From contig CAMVLN010000004.1 of assembly GCA_947168325.1 (NCBI GenBank), forward strand, positions 1-29,034: 29,034 nt of DNA, in the 5' to 3' direction. The number at the start of each line of letters is the position of its first letter. The first letter of the stretch is position 1. Position numbers and translations under genes: made by a program. The stretch is from an uncultured Elusimicrobia bacterium (GTDB lineage Bacteria; Elusimicrobiota; Endomicrobiia; Endomicrobiales; Endomicrobiaceae). Below the pieces are notes generated by a model. It did not search any database, was not told the DNA's origin, and saw only the letters and a program-made list of their open reading frames with translations. This document shows positions 14,433 to 22,994 of this stretch, one piece after another.

Positions 14433-15305
14433 TTAAGGTATTTTTATAGTTATTTCATACTTTCTATTTTTGTTTCCACTTTCAGCAAGTTTAAACTTTA
14501 TTTTGTCATTCTTATCAAAACTTTGAGCTAAAATTATACCTTCAAGAACTCTATTTTTTGCAACCATAGTATCAAAATATTTTTTACATACTACAAGTTT
14601 AGAACCTTTTTTTATTTCTACATTACCCACAAAAAAATAACTTGTAGAATTATTTTTAACTTGGAACTTTAATATATGATAATTCTTATAAGGAGTAATA
14701 GAATATATACCAACAGCAACATCTGAACTATTTTTAAAGTTGTCGGCATAAAAATAAGTTTTTTGGTTAGTTTTTATAATATCGTTAAGTATAGAATAAT
14801 TAAAATCTTCTTCTTTTATAGGTTCTTTATTACTTATAGTAGGGGAAACTTCTTTTTTTGTTTCAACTTTCTCTTTAACAACAAAGTCAATTTTGTCTTC
14901 TTGTTTCTTAATTTCAGTTTTAGGTTCTTTACTAACTTTTTTAGATATAGTTTTTGTAGGAACAGCTTGTATTATAGACACTGTATTTGTAGATACCAAA
15001 AAGTAGTTAGCTTTGCTTTTATCTGTTGTTTTAGTAGCTAAAAACTCGTCTGGAACTTTTAAATCACTATAAATATAAACAGTTTCTATTTTAGAAGTTA
15101 AATCTTTTGTAGGGGAACTCTTTTCATCTTGTTTTAAGTTAGGTTCTTCTTTAGTTTCTAACAGTTTTGATGACGACTGATTATAAATTTCGCCTTCAAA
15201 CTTTTCTTGGCTTACACTTTTATTTTTAGGAACAAAAAGTATAGCAATAATAAAAATAGCAACTATAATAACAAAAAAATTTTTAATTAGCTGTAAATTT
15301 ATCAT
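14433..15305 (-). CDS. VirB9-position core protein with inner-membrane anchor and Lys/Pro/Glu linker
   Basis: 290 residues. One membrane helix (about 8-25) is followed by about 150 residues rich in Lys, Glu, Ser, Thr and Pro, then a beta-rich domain (about 180-290) with YHILKFQVKNNSTSYFFVG and KFKLAESGNKNRKYEITIKI. The gene lies between VirB8 (4-base ATGA overlap) and VirB10, where virB9 usually lies. The C-terminal part could be a divergent VirB9-like beta domain. The anchor and linker are typical of the N-terminus of VirB10, so this may be a VirB9/VirB10 hybrid. No family is recognised with confidence. Confidence 0.65.
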   Translation of the reverse strand: MINLQLIKNFFVIIVAIFIIAILFVPKNKSVSQEKFEGEIYNQSSSKLLETKEEPNLKQDEKSSPTKDLTSKIETVYIYSDLKVPDEFLATKTTDKSKANYFLVSTNTVSIIQAVPTKTISKKVSKEPKTEIKKQEDKIDFVVKEKVETKKEVSPTISNKEPIKEEDFNYSILNDIIKTNQKTYFYADNFKNSSDVAVGIYSITPYKNYHILKFQVKNNSTSYFFVGNVEIKKGSKLVVCKKYFDTMVAKNRVLEGIILAQSFDKNDKIKFKLAESGNKNRKYEITIKIP

Positions 15306-15976
15306 TTTTTATATAACTCTTCACTAAAGTTATCTACTAACAGACCATAAGGAGCATCCATAGTTCTTTTAACTTTCTTGATAGAAAGTTCTATATCAAA
15401 AGATTCTTCTGCTTTATATTCTGTATTATTATAAGAGGAGATAAACCTTGTTCCTTTAACTTTTACAGCTACAAAGTCTGGAGTATCTTTTAAAACATTA
15501 ATATGAGTAATTTTAGTTTCTGTTTTAAGTTGTTTATTCTGCACATTCTCAATTATATTGTTAGATATAACTATAGAGTTAGCTTTATTAAACATATTTT
15601 CAGTCATCATTTTACCAGCATGTCTAAAATCATCTTTAATAGAATAAAAATTATAAGAAGTGTAATACATAACAAAATTGTTAGTGAAATTTACAAGCTC
15701 TGGTTTTGTAATGTTCTGATAAGATTTAACATTTTCAAAAGCTTCAGCTTGACCTAAACTATCAACTCTAATTACAATAGGTGTTTTTTTCATTGCTTGA
15801 CTTAACAAGATAATCAAAAAAACAATAATACAAACTAACACAACAATTAAAGTTTGCTGGAAATTTACTCTGTTTACATAATCGCCAAACACTTCATAAT
15901 ATTTTCTTTTAGGTTTGTCTATTTGTGTGCTTGCGGACTTGTCCGCTTGTGGTTTTTGTTGTATTTTATCAATCAT
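15302..15976 (-). CDS. virB8: VirB8-like inner-membrane assembly factor
   Basis: 224 residues. A cytoplasmic tail of about 40 residues, one membrane helix (about 42-61), then a periplasmic NTF2-like domain starting TPIVIRVDSLGQAEAF, the typical opening of VirB8/TrbF domains. VirB8 nucleates assembly of the channel. ATG 15976 has GGAG seven bases upstream and overlaps the previous stop. The tail residues KPQADKSASTQIDK come from a dispersed repeat, so this tail was probably lengthened by insertion. Confidence 0.88.
   Translation of the reverse strand: MIDKIQQKPQADKSASTQIDKPKRKYYEVFGDYVNRVNFQQTLIVVLVCIIVFLIILLSQAMKKTPIVIRVDSLGQAEAFENVKSYQNITKPELVNFTNNFVMYYTSYNFYSIKDDFRHAGKMMTENMFNKANSIVISNNIIENVQNKQLKTETKITHINVLKDTPDFVAVKVKGTRFISSYNNTEYKAEESFDIELSIKKVKRTMDAPYGLLVDNFSEELYKK
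15919..15956. repeat. Dispersed CCRCAAG-cluster repeat, copy 8
   Basis: GTGCTTGCGGACTTGTCCGC followed by TTGTGG. It is in frame at the 5' end of virB8 and encodes PQADKSAS. Confidence 0.65.
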
Positions 15977-16395
15977 TTTTTTCTCCGTTTTTGTTCTCGT
16001 TCGTGAAATTTCATGGCATCGTTGTAACTTATTTGACTACTTTTTGTACCCAAATCCATATAATCCATGAATGCCGCAAGATTTTCATTGTCGCCTCTTT
16101 TAGGCATCTCTTCTTCAAGTTTTTTTATTTTTATTGCAGTTTTTTGTCTTGCTTGTTCAAATCTTTGTCTATATTTCAATTTTTCTTTTTCCAATTCTTC
16201 TTTAGAAATTTGAGCAGGAATTATTACTTTTCCAATTTTGTTGGCAAAGTTTTCCAGAATAGTCCCTGAAAATAACGGTTTATTTCCTTGTGCTTGTTGT
16301 AAACAATACAGCAAAACTATAATAATACATATAAGAATTATTATTATTGTTTTATAAATTAAAGATAATAAATAATGTTTTTGTTCTTCTGTCAT
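15973..16395 (-). CDS. Single-span membrane protein of the transfer operon
   Basis: 140 residues from ATG 16395, which has GAGGAG eight bases upstream; a longer frame from 16437 has no such site and would overlap virB6. One membrane helix (about 10-32), then a charged helical region (KEELEKEKLKYRQRFEQARQ) and a basic C-terminus. It is not recognised. It starts four bases after the virB6 stop and overlaps virB8. The position suggests a channel assembly factor, perhaps in place of the missing VirB7. Confidence 0.75.
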   Translation of the reverse strand: MTEEQKHYLLSLIYKTIIIILICIIIVLLYCLQQAQGNKPLFSGTILENFANKIGKVIIPAQISKEELEKEKLKYRQRFEQARQKTAIKIKKLEEEMPKRGDNENLAAFMDYMDLGTKSSQISYNDAMKFHEREQKRRKK

Positions 16396-16399
16396 TTTT

Positions 16400-17332
16400 T
16401 TATCTCCTCGGTTTTGATTTGTTGATTGTTCCTCCATTCCCTTTATTTTTTAATCTCCCAACTATACCACTTGCACTTTTGCCTGTTTTAGATACCAAAG
16501 TTTTTGCTGAATTTAATATTCCTGTTCTTGTTGCAAAGGCTCCAACGACTCCTATAGCAGCACTTCCTACAGTCCCTAAATTTTCTCCACTACACAGTTT
16601 CATCGTTATAGCTAAAGACATACACAATAAACCTATAAAAACCAAGCAAACCAAAAATATTTTTATGGGAACAGCATTAGCTGTTGTTCCGTCAACTTGC
16701 AAAAACACATTAACCCCGGAACCTACAAAAGAAGCTTCTATCGCACGAAACACAATAATCCAGAATGAAATTTGGAACAAACTTTTAAACCAAGAAATCA
16801 TAAAAGTTCGTGTGGATTTCCACAATCCTGCAACAAGTGCCAAAGGTCCTATTATATATAAAACAGACAGCAGGCAACTTCGCATAATTAATATTACTTG
16901 TTCAATAATTAATGTTATTGGTAACAACAATGCTATTATTATATCTACGACTCCAACTCGTCCGGATATAAGAGAAAGATTGAATCTTACAGGATTTGCC
17001 TCTTTATATTTTACAAGACCATCATAAAAATATGTCATCTGCCATTGATCGAATAATGCATTAGATATTAATTCACACAAGCCCACAATTCTAAAAAAGA
17101 TATACTTAAAAGCAAGAAGACCACAAAATATGATAATAGCTCGTTTAAATATTTCTATATAATTTGGTTCTTTATTGCCGATAGAATTTACTTGTTCTTG
17201 AAAAATTTCGGCAACAAAAAGGGTTAAAAAGATAATAAAAGCAATTCCATAAGAAACATTGTAAAATTTTCCTATAACATCATTTGTTGCCAACACACTA
17301 GTATCAAGCAAAAAAGTTGAACTACTTGCCAT
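16400..17332 (-). CDS. virB6: VirB6/TrbL-like polytopic membrane protein
   Basis: 310 residues with about six hydrophobic segments (around 27-43, 66-84, 130-147, 152-170, 185-197, 224-245), a periplasmic start (MASSSTFLLDT) and a basic Gly-rich C-terminal tail. The LLSVLYIIGPLALVAGLWKSTRTFMISWFK region resembles the conserved core of VirB6/TrbL, the inner-membrane channel component. Its start overlaps the end of virB5 by 11 bases. Confidence 0.85.
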   Translation of the reverse strand: MASSSTFLLDTSVLATNDVIGKFYNVSYGIAFIIFLTLFVAEIFQEQVNSIGNKEPNYIEIFKRAIIIFCGLLAFKYIFFRIVGLCELISNALFDQWQMTYFYDGLVKYKEANPVRFNLSLISGRVGVVDIIIALLLPITLIIEQVILIMRSCLLSVLYIIGPLALVAGLWKSTRTFMISWFKSLFQISFWIIVFRAIEASFVGSGVNVFLQVDGTTANAVPIKIFLVCLVFIGLLCMSLAITMKLCSGENLGTVGSAAIGVVGAFATRTGILNSAKTLVSKTGKSASGIVGRLKNKGNGGTINKSKPRR

Positions 17333-18116
17333 AGGAAATTCCTTTGTTGTTCAATTCATTCCATAATTTTTTATTTTGTTGCCTGTTTCCTTGTTCTTGA
17401 TTTTTTGTTTCTTCCAAAAATTTTTTGAATTCTTCAAAATCAGAGGCATCTCGTTTTAATGCTTCCTGTCTTTCAAGTTCTTTTTGTGCCTCACGAGCAT
17501 TTATTATTTCAAGTTCTCGTTGTATGGAAGCAACAGCATTGACCAGAATTGTCCCTTGCAATTTATCCATTTCGTTTTTTTCGGCGGTGGTTAGTGATGT
17601 TTTAGATGCTAATGTTATATATCTATCTATAGCTTGCATTTGTATTTCTTGAGCTTCTTTTTTTGCTTTCTGTTGTTTAAAAAGGGAATCTATTTTTTCG
17701 TCAATTTTTTTATCAACATTTTCTTTTTTTCTTTCAACATATTTTTCAATTTCTTCAACATAAGTTGATTTTTTTGTGTCGGGATTGTCCCAAGCAGATT
17801 GTAAATCGTAAACGGCAGTATCTCTTGTATTTATAAAAGCATTTATAATACTGTCTCTAAAATATGCACCAATTCCGCCTTCATATTTATTAAGTTCTTG
17901 AACATATTCATAATATTTTTTAGTTTGGTCATAATTTTTTTTGAGAAAAGTCACAGTTTGAACAAACTCGTTATTTTGTATGGTGGCATTTGCTTTTTGC
18001 CACAAAGTCTGTGCATGTATTGCTGCTGTGGCATCGGGAGCACCAACGGCAAAAATATTTGCACTATAGCTACAAATTATTAAAAAACTAATAAACAAGG
18101 CAAAAATTTTTTTCAT
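17322..18116 (-). CDS. virB5: VirB5-like pilus-associated periplasmic protein
   Basis: 264 residues. A signal peptide (1-23, ending NIFA) is followed by a nearly all-helical protein. The stretch FLKKNYDQTKKYYEYVQELNKYEGG (in part) resembles VirB5/TrbJ, which sits at the pilus tip and aids adhesion and channel assembly. The Lys/Glu-rich second half is longer than usual. AGGAG lies before ATG 18116 and the start overlaps the virB4 stop (TAATG). Confidence 0.78.
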   Translation of the reverse strand: MKKIFALFISFLIICSYSANIFAVGAPDATAAIHAQTLWQKANATIQNNEFVQTVTFLKKNYDQTKKYYEYVQELNKYEGGIGAYFRDSIINAFINTRDTAVYDLQSAWDNPDTKKSTYVEEIEKYVERKKENVDKKIDEKIDSLFKQQKAKKEAQEIQMQAIDRYITLASKTSLTTAEKNEMDKLQGTILVNAVASIQRELEIINAREAQKELERQEALKRDASDFEEFKKFLEETKNQEQGNRQQNKKLWNELNNKGISYGK

Positions 18117-20545
18117 TATTTTTCTCCTATAACTTTTTTTAATATATCAAGTTCCGTAGAATTGGGATTATTTGCTCTTACTGTGTCTTCAAGTGTTCTG
18201 TCATCAGGATCAGTCGTGCATATATAATAATCAGTTTTATTCGGTTCTATTTTTATAACTCTTGAATGTTCGTTAAACTTTAAAAATACTTCTGAGAATT
18301 TTCCTTTTTCTATGCGGAGATTTTCAACCTTTTCTTTATCTTGGTTGGTTAGTCCAAACTTATTAAGCAACTCAAATCCTGACTTTATTCTTAACACATA
18401 TTTTAAATAGCTGTTGGAAATCATTGCATTGGCTGCTTTGGTACTTAAAAATTCAAGTGGACTTTGAGATATGGCATATATTGCGGCATTAAATTTTCTT
18501 GCTGTTCTGTAAAGATTGCTTATAAGCAAAGAACCTGTTTCATCGTCAAAAAATCGCCAACCTTCATCAATCACTATCATTTTTTTGAGATTTATATTTT
18601 TAAGTTTTCCGTAAATTGCAGTTTGTATTACAAAAAAGATTATGGATTGCAACTTTAAATCTTCACTTAATTTTTGTAAATCAAACACCACAATTCTATC
18701 CTTTAAATTAAGTTTTGATTTTCTGTTAAACAATTTTCCGTATCTTCCGAAAGTAAACAGTTCCAAACTGCTTGCAAACTCTTTAGCTATTTTGCAATAA
18801 GTTTCACTTTCCGATTTAAAATTTTTAAGTTGAAAAACTAAATCTTGCAATAAAATATCTTCCTGTTCATTATATTTGTAAGTATTTTGTATTGCCATAT
18901 CTATAACCATCTGTTCTTCGTTGGTATAATTTTTTTTGTTTGTCATTTTCTGCAATAATAATGCAATATTAGATATGATATCAGGGTCTACTTCAAAATT
19001 ATTTTCTGAGACTATTGCATCGGATTTTTTCGGTAACGGATTAAAAGCAAATGCTTCAGATAATTCTATATCAAGATAACTGCCACCGAACAATTTACAT
19101 AATTTCCTGTAACTGCCACCAATATCTATAATTATTATATGATTATTAGGATTTTCTATAAAAAAATTTGTTAATAAAAAATTTGTTGTAAAAGATTTTC
19201 CTGCTCCGGTTTGTCCGATAATTAGTCCGTGTTTAGCTGACAAAGTTGGATCAAACAGGTCTAACGGTAATAATTGGTCATCTTCCGTTTGAAATAACAA
19301 GTTTGGAGTTTTAGAACCAGTCCATTCACAAGATACAGGCAACATTTGGGATACTGCTTGAGAATTAAAAATATGAACTCTGTCATTCAAATATGAATGA
19401 TTTGGCAATACTGATAAGTATAGCTTTAAAGTGTTAATATCATCTATTATACCGTCTGACTCGCCAAAACTGCGAAAAGCAAGTAAAGCAATGTTGGCTT
19501 TTTCGGTTAACTTTTCAAGAGTTCTGTCTTTAAGCACCACACAAAACGAATATTCAAAAAACTTCTGATTATTTACTTTTGTTTCTTCTATCAAATCTTC
19601 CGCATCTTGTTTTTTTGCTATTGCCTCATGATTGGCAATTAAACTAAATCCTGATACACCTTTGGCAAGGTTTGCTTTAATTTGTAGATTTTTTTGCAGT
19701 TTTTCTTGTTCTCCCGTATTTATTGAAATAGAGATTTCACAATCGGGAATAAATTGGTTTAAAGTGTTGAGCAAATCATAAAAGTTAATACTTTCAGGTC
19801 GGAAATATAAATTTATTGCTCTATAATAATAACCGTCAATATATATATTATCAAAATTTATTTCACAAGCATTATATACTAATTGTTCTCTTAGGGTTTT
19901 ATCGGATTCTATGTCTCTTATATTCAATATTTCGCTCCTGCTTGGATTAAGATGTTTATATAACAGATTTATCATTTCTTGGTCTTTCAATTTCCTTGCA
20001 TGTATTCCTGCTGTTTGCAATCCAGTAATAAATGTTTTTGATATTTCCGTAAGTTTATTAATTCTTGTATTATGAATATTTTTATCTATTATTCCTGTAG
20101 AATTTTTTATTAAAGAAGAAACAGTTTTTTTCTTGTCGTAAACAGCTTTTGTTGTTATGAACAAATAAGTTTTTTTATTTTTTGTATAAGTCTTTTTTAA
20201 ATGATTAATTTTTTGTTTGACTATAAATTTTTCCAAATCTGTGTCAGGTTTGGTGGTATTTTTGTATTCATTTATCAGTTTTTCGTTTCCAACTGTTAAT
20301 GTTTGTAAAAATTGTAATGTTAAATTGTCAGGTAAATTATGCAATAAAGATTTTATTGTAGTGAAAAAAGAAAGTTGGTTATCTTCTCCGTGCAGAGTTA
20401 AGTCCGGAAGTGTAAGTTCATAACAAAAACTAAACTGTAAATCTAACCCTATTAAGGCACCATCTTCCAATGCCCACAAGTTTAGTAAACTAACTAAAGA
20501 AGGATAATTATAGTTTTGTATAGGTTTCGGTTTTATTTGGTTCAT
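18116..20545 (-). CDS. virB4: VirB4 secretion ATPase
   Basis: 809 residues, standard for VirB4/TraC, the inner-membrane ATPase of the channel. Walker A GQTGAGKS (444-451), Walker B MIVIDEGW (656-663), and a conserved ISQSPLEFLST stretch near 700. The N-terminal 400 residues contain the VirB4 domain. The start lies inside virB3 (38-base overlap), a common arrangement that keeps VirB3 and VirB4 in step. It is the only VirB-type ATPase besides VirD4; no VirB11 gene is present in the circle. Confidence 0.95.
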   Translation of the reverse strand: MNQIKPKPIQNYNYPSLVSLLNLWALEDGALIGLDLQFSFCYELTLPDLTLHGEDNQLSFFTTIKSLLHNLPDNLTLQFLQTLTVGNEKLINEYKNTTKPDTDLEKFIVKQKINHLKKTYTKNKKTYLFITTKAVYDKKKTVSSLIKNSTGIIDKNIHNTRINKLTEISKTFITGLQTAGIHARKLKDQEMINLLYKHLNPSRSEILNIRDIESDKTLREQLVYNACEINFDNIYIDGYYYRAINLYFRPESINFYDLLNTLNQFIPDCEISISINTGEQEKLQKNLQIKANLAKGVSGFSLIANHEAIAKKQDAEDLIEETKVNNQKFFEYSFCVVLKDRTLEKLTEKANIALLAFRSFGESDGIIDDINTLKLYLSVLPNHSYLNDRVHIFNSQAVSQMLPVSCEWTGSKTPNLLFQTEDDQLLPLDLFDPTLSAKHGLIIGQTGAGKSFTTNFLLTNFFIENPNNHIIIIDIGGSYRKLCKLFGGSYLDIELSEAFAFNPLPKKSDAIVSENNFEVDPDIISNIALLLQKMTNKKNYTNEEQMVIDMAIQNTYKYNEQEDILLQDLVFQLKNFKSESETYCKIAKEFASSLELFTFGRYGKLFNRKSKLNLKDRIVVFDLQKLSEDLKLQSIIFFVIQTAIYGKLKNINLKKMIVIDEGWRFFDDETGSLLISNLYRTARKFNAAIYAISQSPLEFLSTKAANAMISNSYLKYVLRIKSGFELLNKFGLTNQDKEKVENLRIEKGKFSEVFLKFNEHSRVIKIEPNKTDYYICTTDPDDRTLEDTVRANNPNSTELDILKKVIGEK

Positions 20546-20828
20546 TTGTTAAATGTTCCCTATAAGGCACAATTTTAGTTTCTTTTCTTACACTTAACTT
20601 TTTAGGTGTAAAAGTGTAAGTAATAAGGTGTTTAAAGTAATTTTCTCTTCTTTTAGCAAACTTCTTAAAAAATATAGCTAATATTATAAAAACTACTATT
20701 CCAGCTATCATAGACACATAAAACACAATAGCAAACGATACGAGCAACATAAATGCTAAATCTAATATTTGATACCCATAAAATAACTCTTGATTAGAAA
20801 CAGCTTTATAAGTTTTAATTTTATTCAT
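20508..20828 (-). CDS. virB3: VirB3-like membrane protein
   Basis: 106 residues with two close hydrophobic segments (about 25-42 and 43-54) behind a short polar start, and a basic tail with FTPKKLSVRKE. Size, position between VirB2 and VirB4 and overlap with virB4 are typical of VirB3, which helps pilus assembly. There is no clear ribosome binding site; it follows the virB2 stop by two bases and probably relies on coupling. Confidence 0.82.
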   Translation of the reverse strand: MNKIKTYKAVSNQELFYGYQILDLAFMLLVSFAIVFYVSMIAGIVVFIILAIFFKKFAKRRENYFKHLITYTFTPKKLSVRKETKIVPYREHLTNEPNKTETYTKL

Positions 20829-20830
20829 TT

Positions 20831-21157
20831 TTATTTAAAGAAAGTTTTAAGTAATGTCCAAAAAGCACCAGCAACTAAAATACAAATACCACCACCAATA
20901 ACCCACTTCATTCTTTGTGGAGCTCTTTCGTCACCCATAGCCATCTGAACACCTACAACAATACCACCAATAATAACAGCAGCTCCAGATATAGCAATAA
21001 GCCATTTAATTAATTTTTCTAATCCTTTAGCTATTGTGTCACTTTCTCCTAAACTTATATCAGCACAAGAGCCGGGATTTGCAACTAAAAATAAAGCTCC
21101 CATAACTATCAAAGTAACAAATAATAACTCTTTTTGTGTTATAATTTTTTTTAACAT
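20831..21157 (-). CDS. virB2: VirB2/TrbC-type conjugative pilin
   Basis: 108 residues: signal peptide (1-32, ending SCA), a short periplasmic part, and two hydrophobic helices (about 49-72 and 84-104) separated by the charged cytoplasmic loop GDERAPQR. This is the usual prepilin layout. The mature subunit would be about 76 residues. The binding site GAGG lies in the last codons of the preceding PorV-like gene. Confidence 0.9.
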   Translation of the reverse strand: MLKKIITQKELLFVTLIVMGALFLVANPGSCADISLGESDTIAKGLEKLIKWLIAISGAAVIIGGIVVGVQMAMGDERAPQRMKWVIGGGICILVAGAFWTLLKTFFK

Positions 21158-21158
21158 T

Positions 21159-22994
21159 TTAAACCTCTTCTTTATTTATAATATTGTTTTTTAATAAGTA
21201 TTTTTTTAGTATATCATTCCATTTGAATAAAGGATCAAAATCTATCAGTTCTTCATAACATTTTTTAGGTTTTTCATTGTTTGCAAGTGCTATTGCTGCT
21301 AGATAATATAATTTCTCTGTATACATTTCTTCTTCAAAAGTATTTTCTTTAGTTTTTAATAGTTTCTTTCTAATTTTATTCTTTAAATCTCTAATAGCAT
21401 CATCTTGTCCTATTAATTGTTCTGCTTTGCTATAATATTTATATGCCTCATATAATCTATCCGACTTTTGAGATTTATCAGCTAATAATAAGTATTTGTT
21501 AATTAAACTTTCTTCTGTAGTTTGTATATCTTCATAGTACTTTTTAGCTTTATCTTGGCTTAATAGTTCAAGTTTTTCAGTTTCTTGTTTGGCAAGTTCA
21601 ATATCATATTTAGATAATGCTTTTTGTATTGTTTTTTCATATTGTTTTATTTCAGTATTCTTCACAGAATCAACTCTATTTGCAACAGTTTTTGTATTAT
21701 AATTATCATATAAGAACTGTTCAACATCGTTATTCGGAGCAATATGTATAGCTTTTAATGTTTCCTTATAACTTTCAACTATATTATTTTTATCAATTAA
21801 TTGTTGAGCTTTGTTTAAATGTTGGCTTGTTTTGATAGCAATACTTTTATTTTGTGCTACTTCTAAAAGATTTATTGCCTCATTATCTTGTGGTTTTAGT
21901 GGCACAGTTCTATAAAGTAACGAAATTGCCTCATCAAGTTTGTTAGACTCTATCATAGTTCTAGAATCTCTAACAGAGTTTTCATATAGTCTATTAGCTT
22001 GTTTATATACATTTTGGAAATCTTCAGTTATATTTTGAGTTTTAGAATAAGTAAATTTATTTTTAGTTTCCCATCTATAAAGGAAACCAACTTTATTTAT
22101 AGATTCTACTTCTGAGAACTGATAAGAGTAATCAAATTGAAACCCATAACATTTTATACCAAAACCTACATTTATATCTTCGCCACTATATCCGGCTCTA
22201 AACATTATAAGGTCATATAACATATATTCGCCACCAAACGAGTATATAAATTCATGGTCTTCTGTTCCAAAATCCAATCCTATCTTTAATTTATCATAAG
22301 TAAAAGAATCTTTTTGTTTGCTATATTTTGGGAATAATAATGTTTTTAACCCAAAACCACATTTAGCTATTACCGGAGCAGATTCGTCATCTTCTTTCAA
22401 CTTTATTGGCATATTTACTATGTTTTGAACTACTATTGCTGAATCTATGGCAGTTTGGTTCCATTGTTTTATCCTTTTGTATAATCCTAAATCTATACCA
22501 CCACCACTATCGCTATAACCAACAATGTTATAATATAGATATTTTACACCAATACCATAACTAAGTTCTAAGCTTTCCACATAGCCACCATAAGCGATAT
22601 TAATTACATTTTGACTTGCAGAATCTTTTTTACTGGTATCATCTAAAGTTTGTCTAATTTCTATATCATCAGTAGCTAACTGTGTGCCACTAATAGCAAA
22701 GCCAGAATGTTCGGATATCTGTAAAGCTATACCTAAAAACATATATCTTGTATCAGCAAGTAACGACCAATAGTTGGCTGAAACTTCATTACTTTCTAAA
22801 TTACCTATTAAAGCAGGGTTATAATATATAACACTTACATCGTTACCTATAGCAGTAAAAGTTCCACCCATACTTGCAGCAGCAACTCCGGGACCATAAC
22901 TTAAAAAATGTTTTCTTTTGCCTGTAGCATATACATGTATTGTTGATAACATACACAATGTGAACACTATTATTTTACAATAGCGATTTTGCAT
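21159..22994 (-). CDS. PorV/UPF0164-like outer-membrane barrel with helical-repeat C-terminus
   Basis: 611 residues. A signal peptide (1-23) is followed by GPGVAAASMGGTFTAIGNDVSVIYYNPA, the N-terminal hallmark of the PorV/PorQ/UPF0164 (FadL-like) family (written in part), then amphipathic strands to about 320. From about 330 to 600 the protein is helical with repeat-like units (AISLLYRTVPLKPQDNEAI, LYEAYKYYSKAEQLI), as in TPR arrays. PorV in type IX secretion shuttles CTD-bearing proteins; here the neighbour upstream carries a FlgD/CTD-like end. It overlaps that gene by 25 bases and has AAGGAGG before ATG 22994. Being inside the transfer operon it is probably an outer-membrane partner of conjugation; this is inferred. 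Confidence 0.82.
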   Translation of the reverse strand: MQNRYCKIIVFTLCMLSTIHVYATGKRKHFLSYGPGVAAASMGGTFTAIGNDVSVIYYNPALIGNLESNEVSANYWSLLADTRYMFLGIALQISEHSGFAISGTQLATDDIEIRQTLDDTSKKDSASQNVINIAYGGYVESLELSYGIGVKYLYYNIVGYSDSGGGIDLGLYKRIKQWNQTAIDSAIVVQNIVNMPIKLKEDDESAPVIAKCGFGLKTLLFPKYSKQKDSFTYDKLKIGLDFGTEDHEFIYSFGGEYMLYDLIMFRAGYSGEDINVGFGIKCYGFQFDYSYQFSEVESINKVGFLYRWETKNKFTYSKTQNITEDFQNVYKQANRLYENSVRDSRTMIESNKLDEAISLLYRTVPLKPQDNEAINLLEVAQNKSIAIKTSQHLNKAQQLIDKNNIVESYKETLKAIHIAPNNDVEQFLYDNYNTKTVANRVDSVKNTEIKQYEKTIQKALSKYDIELAKQETEKLELLSQDKAKKYYEDIQTTEESLINKYLLLADKSQKSDRLYEAYKYYSKAEQLIGQDDAIRDLKNKIRKKLLKTKENTFEEEMYTEKLYYLAAIALANNEKPKKCYEELIDFDPLFKWNDILKKYLLKNNIINKEEV

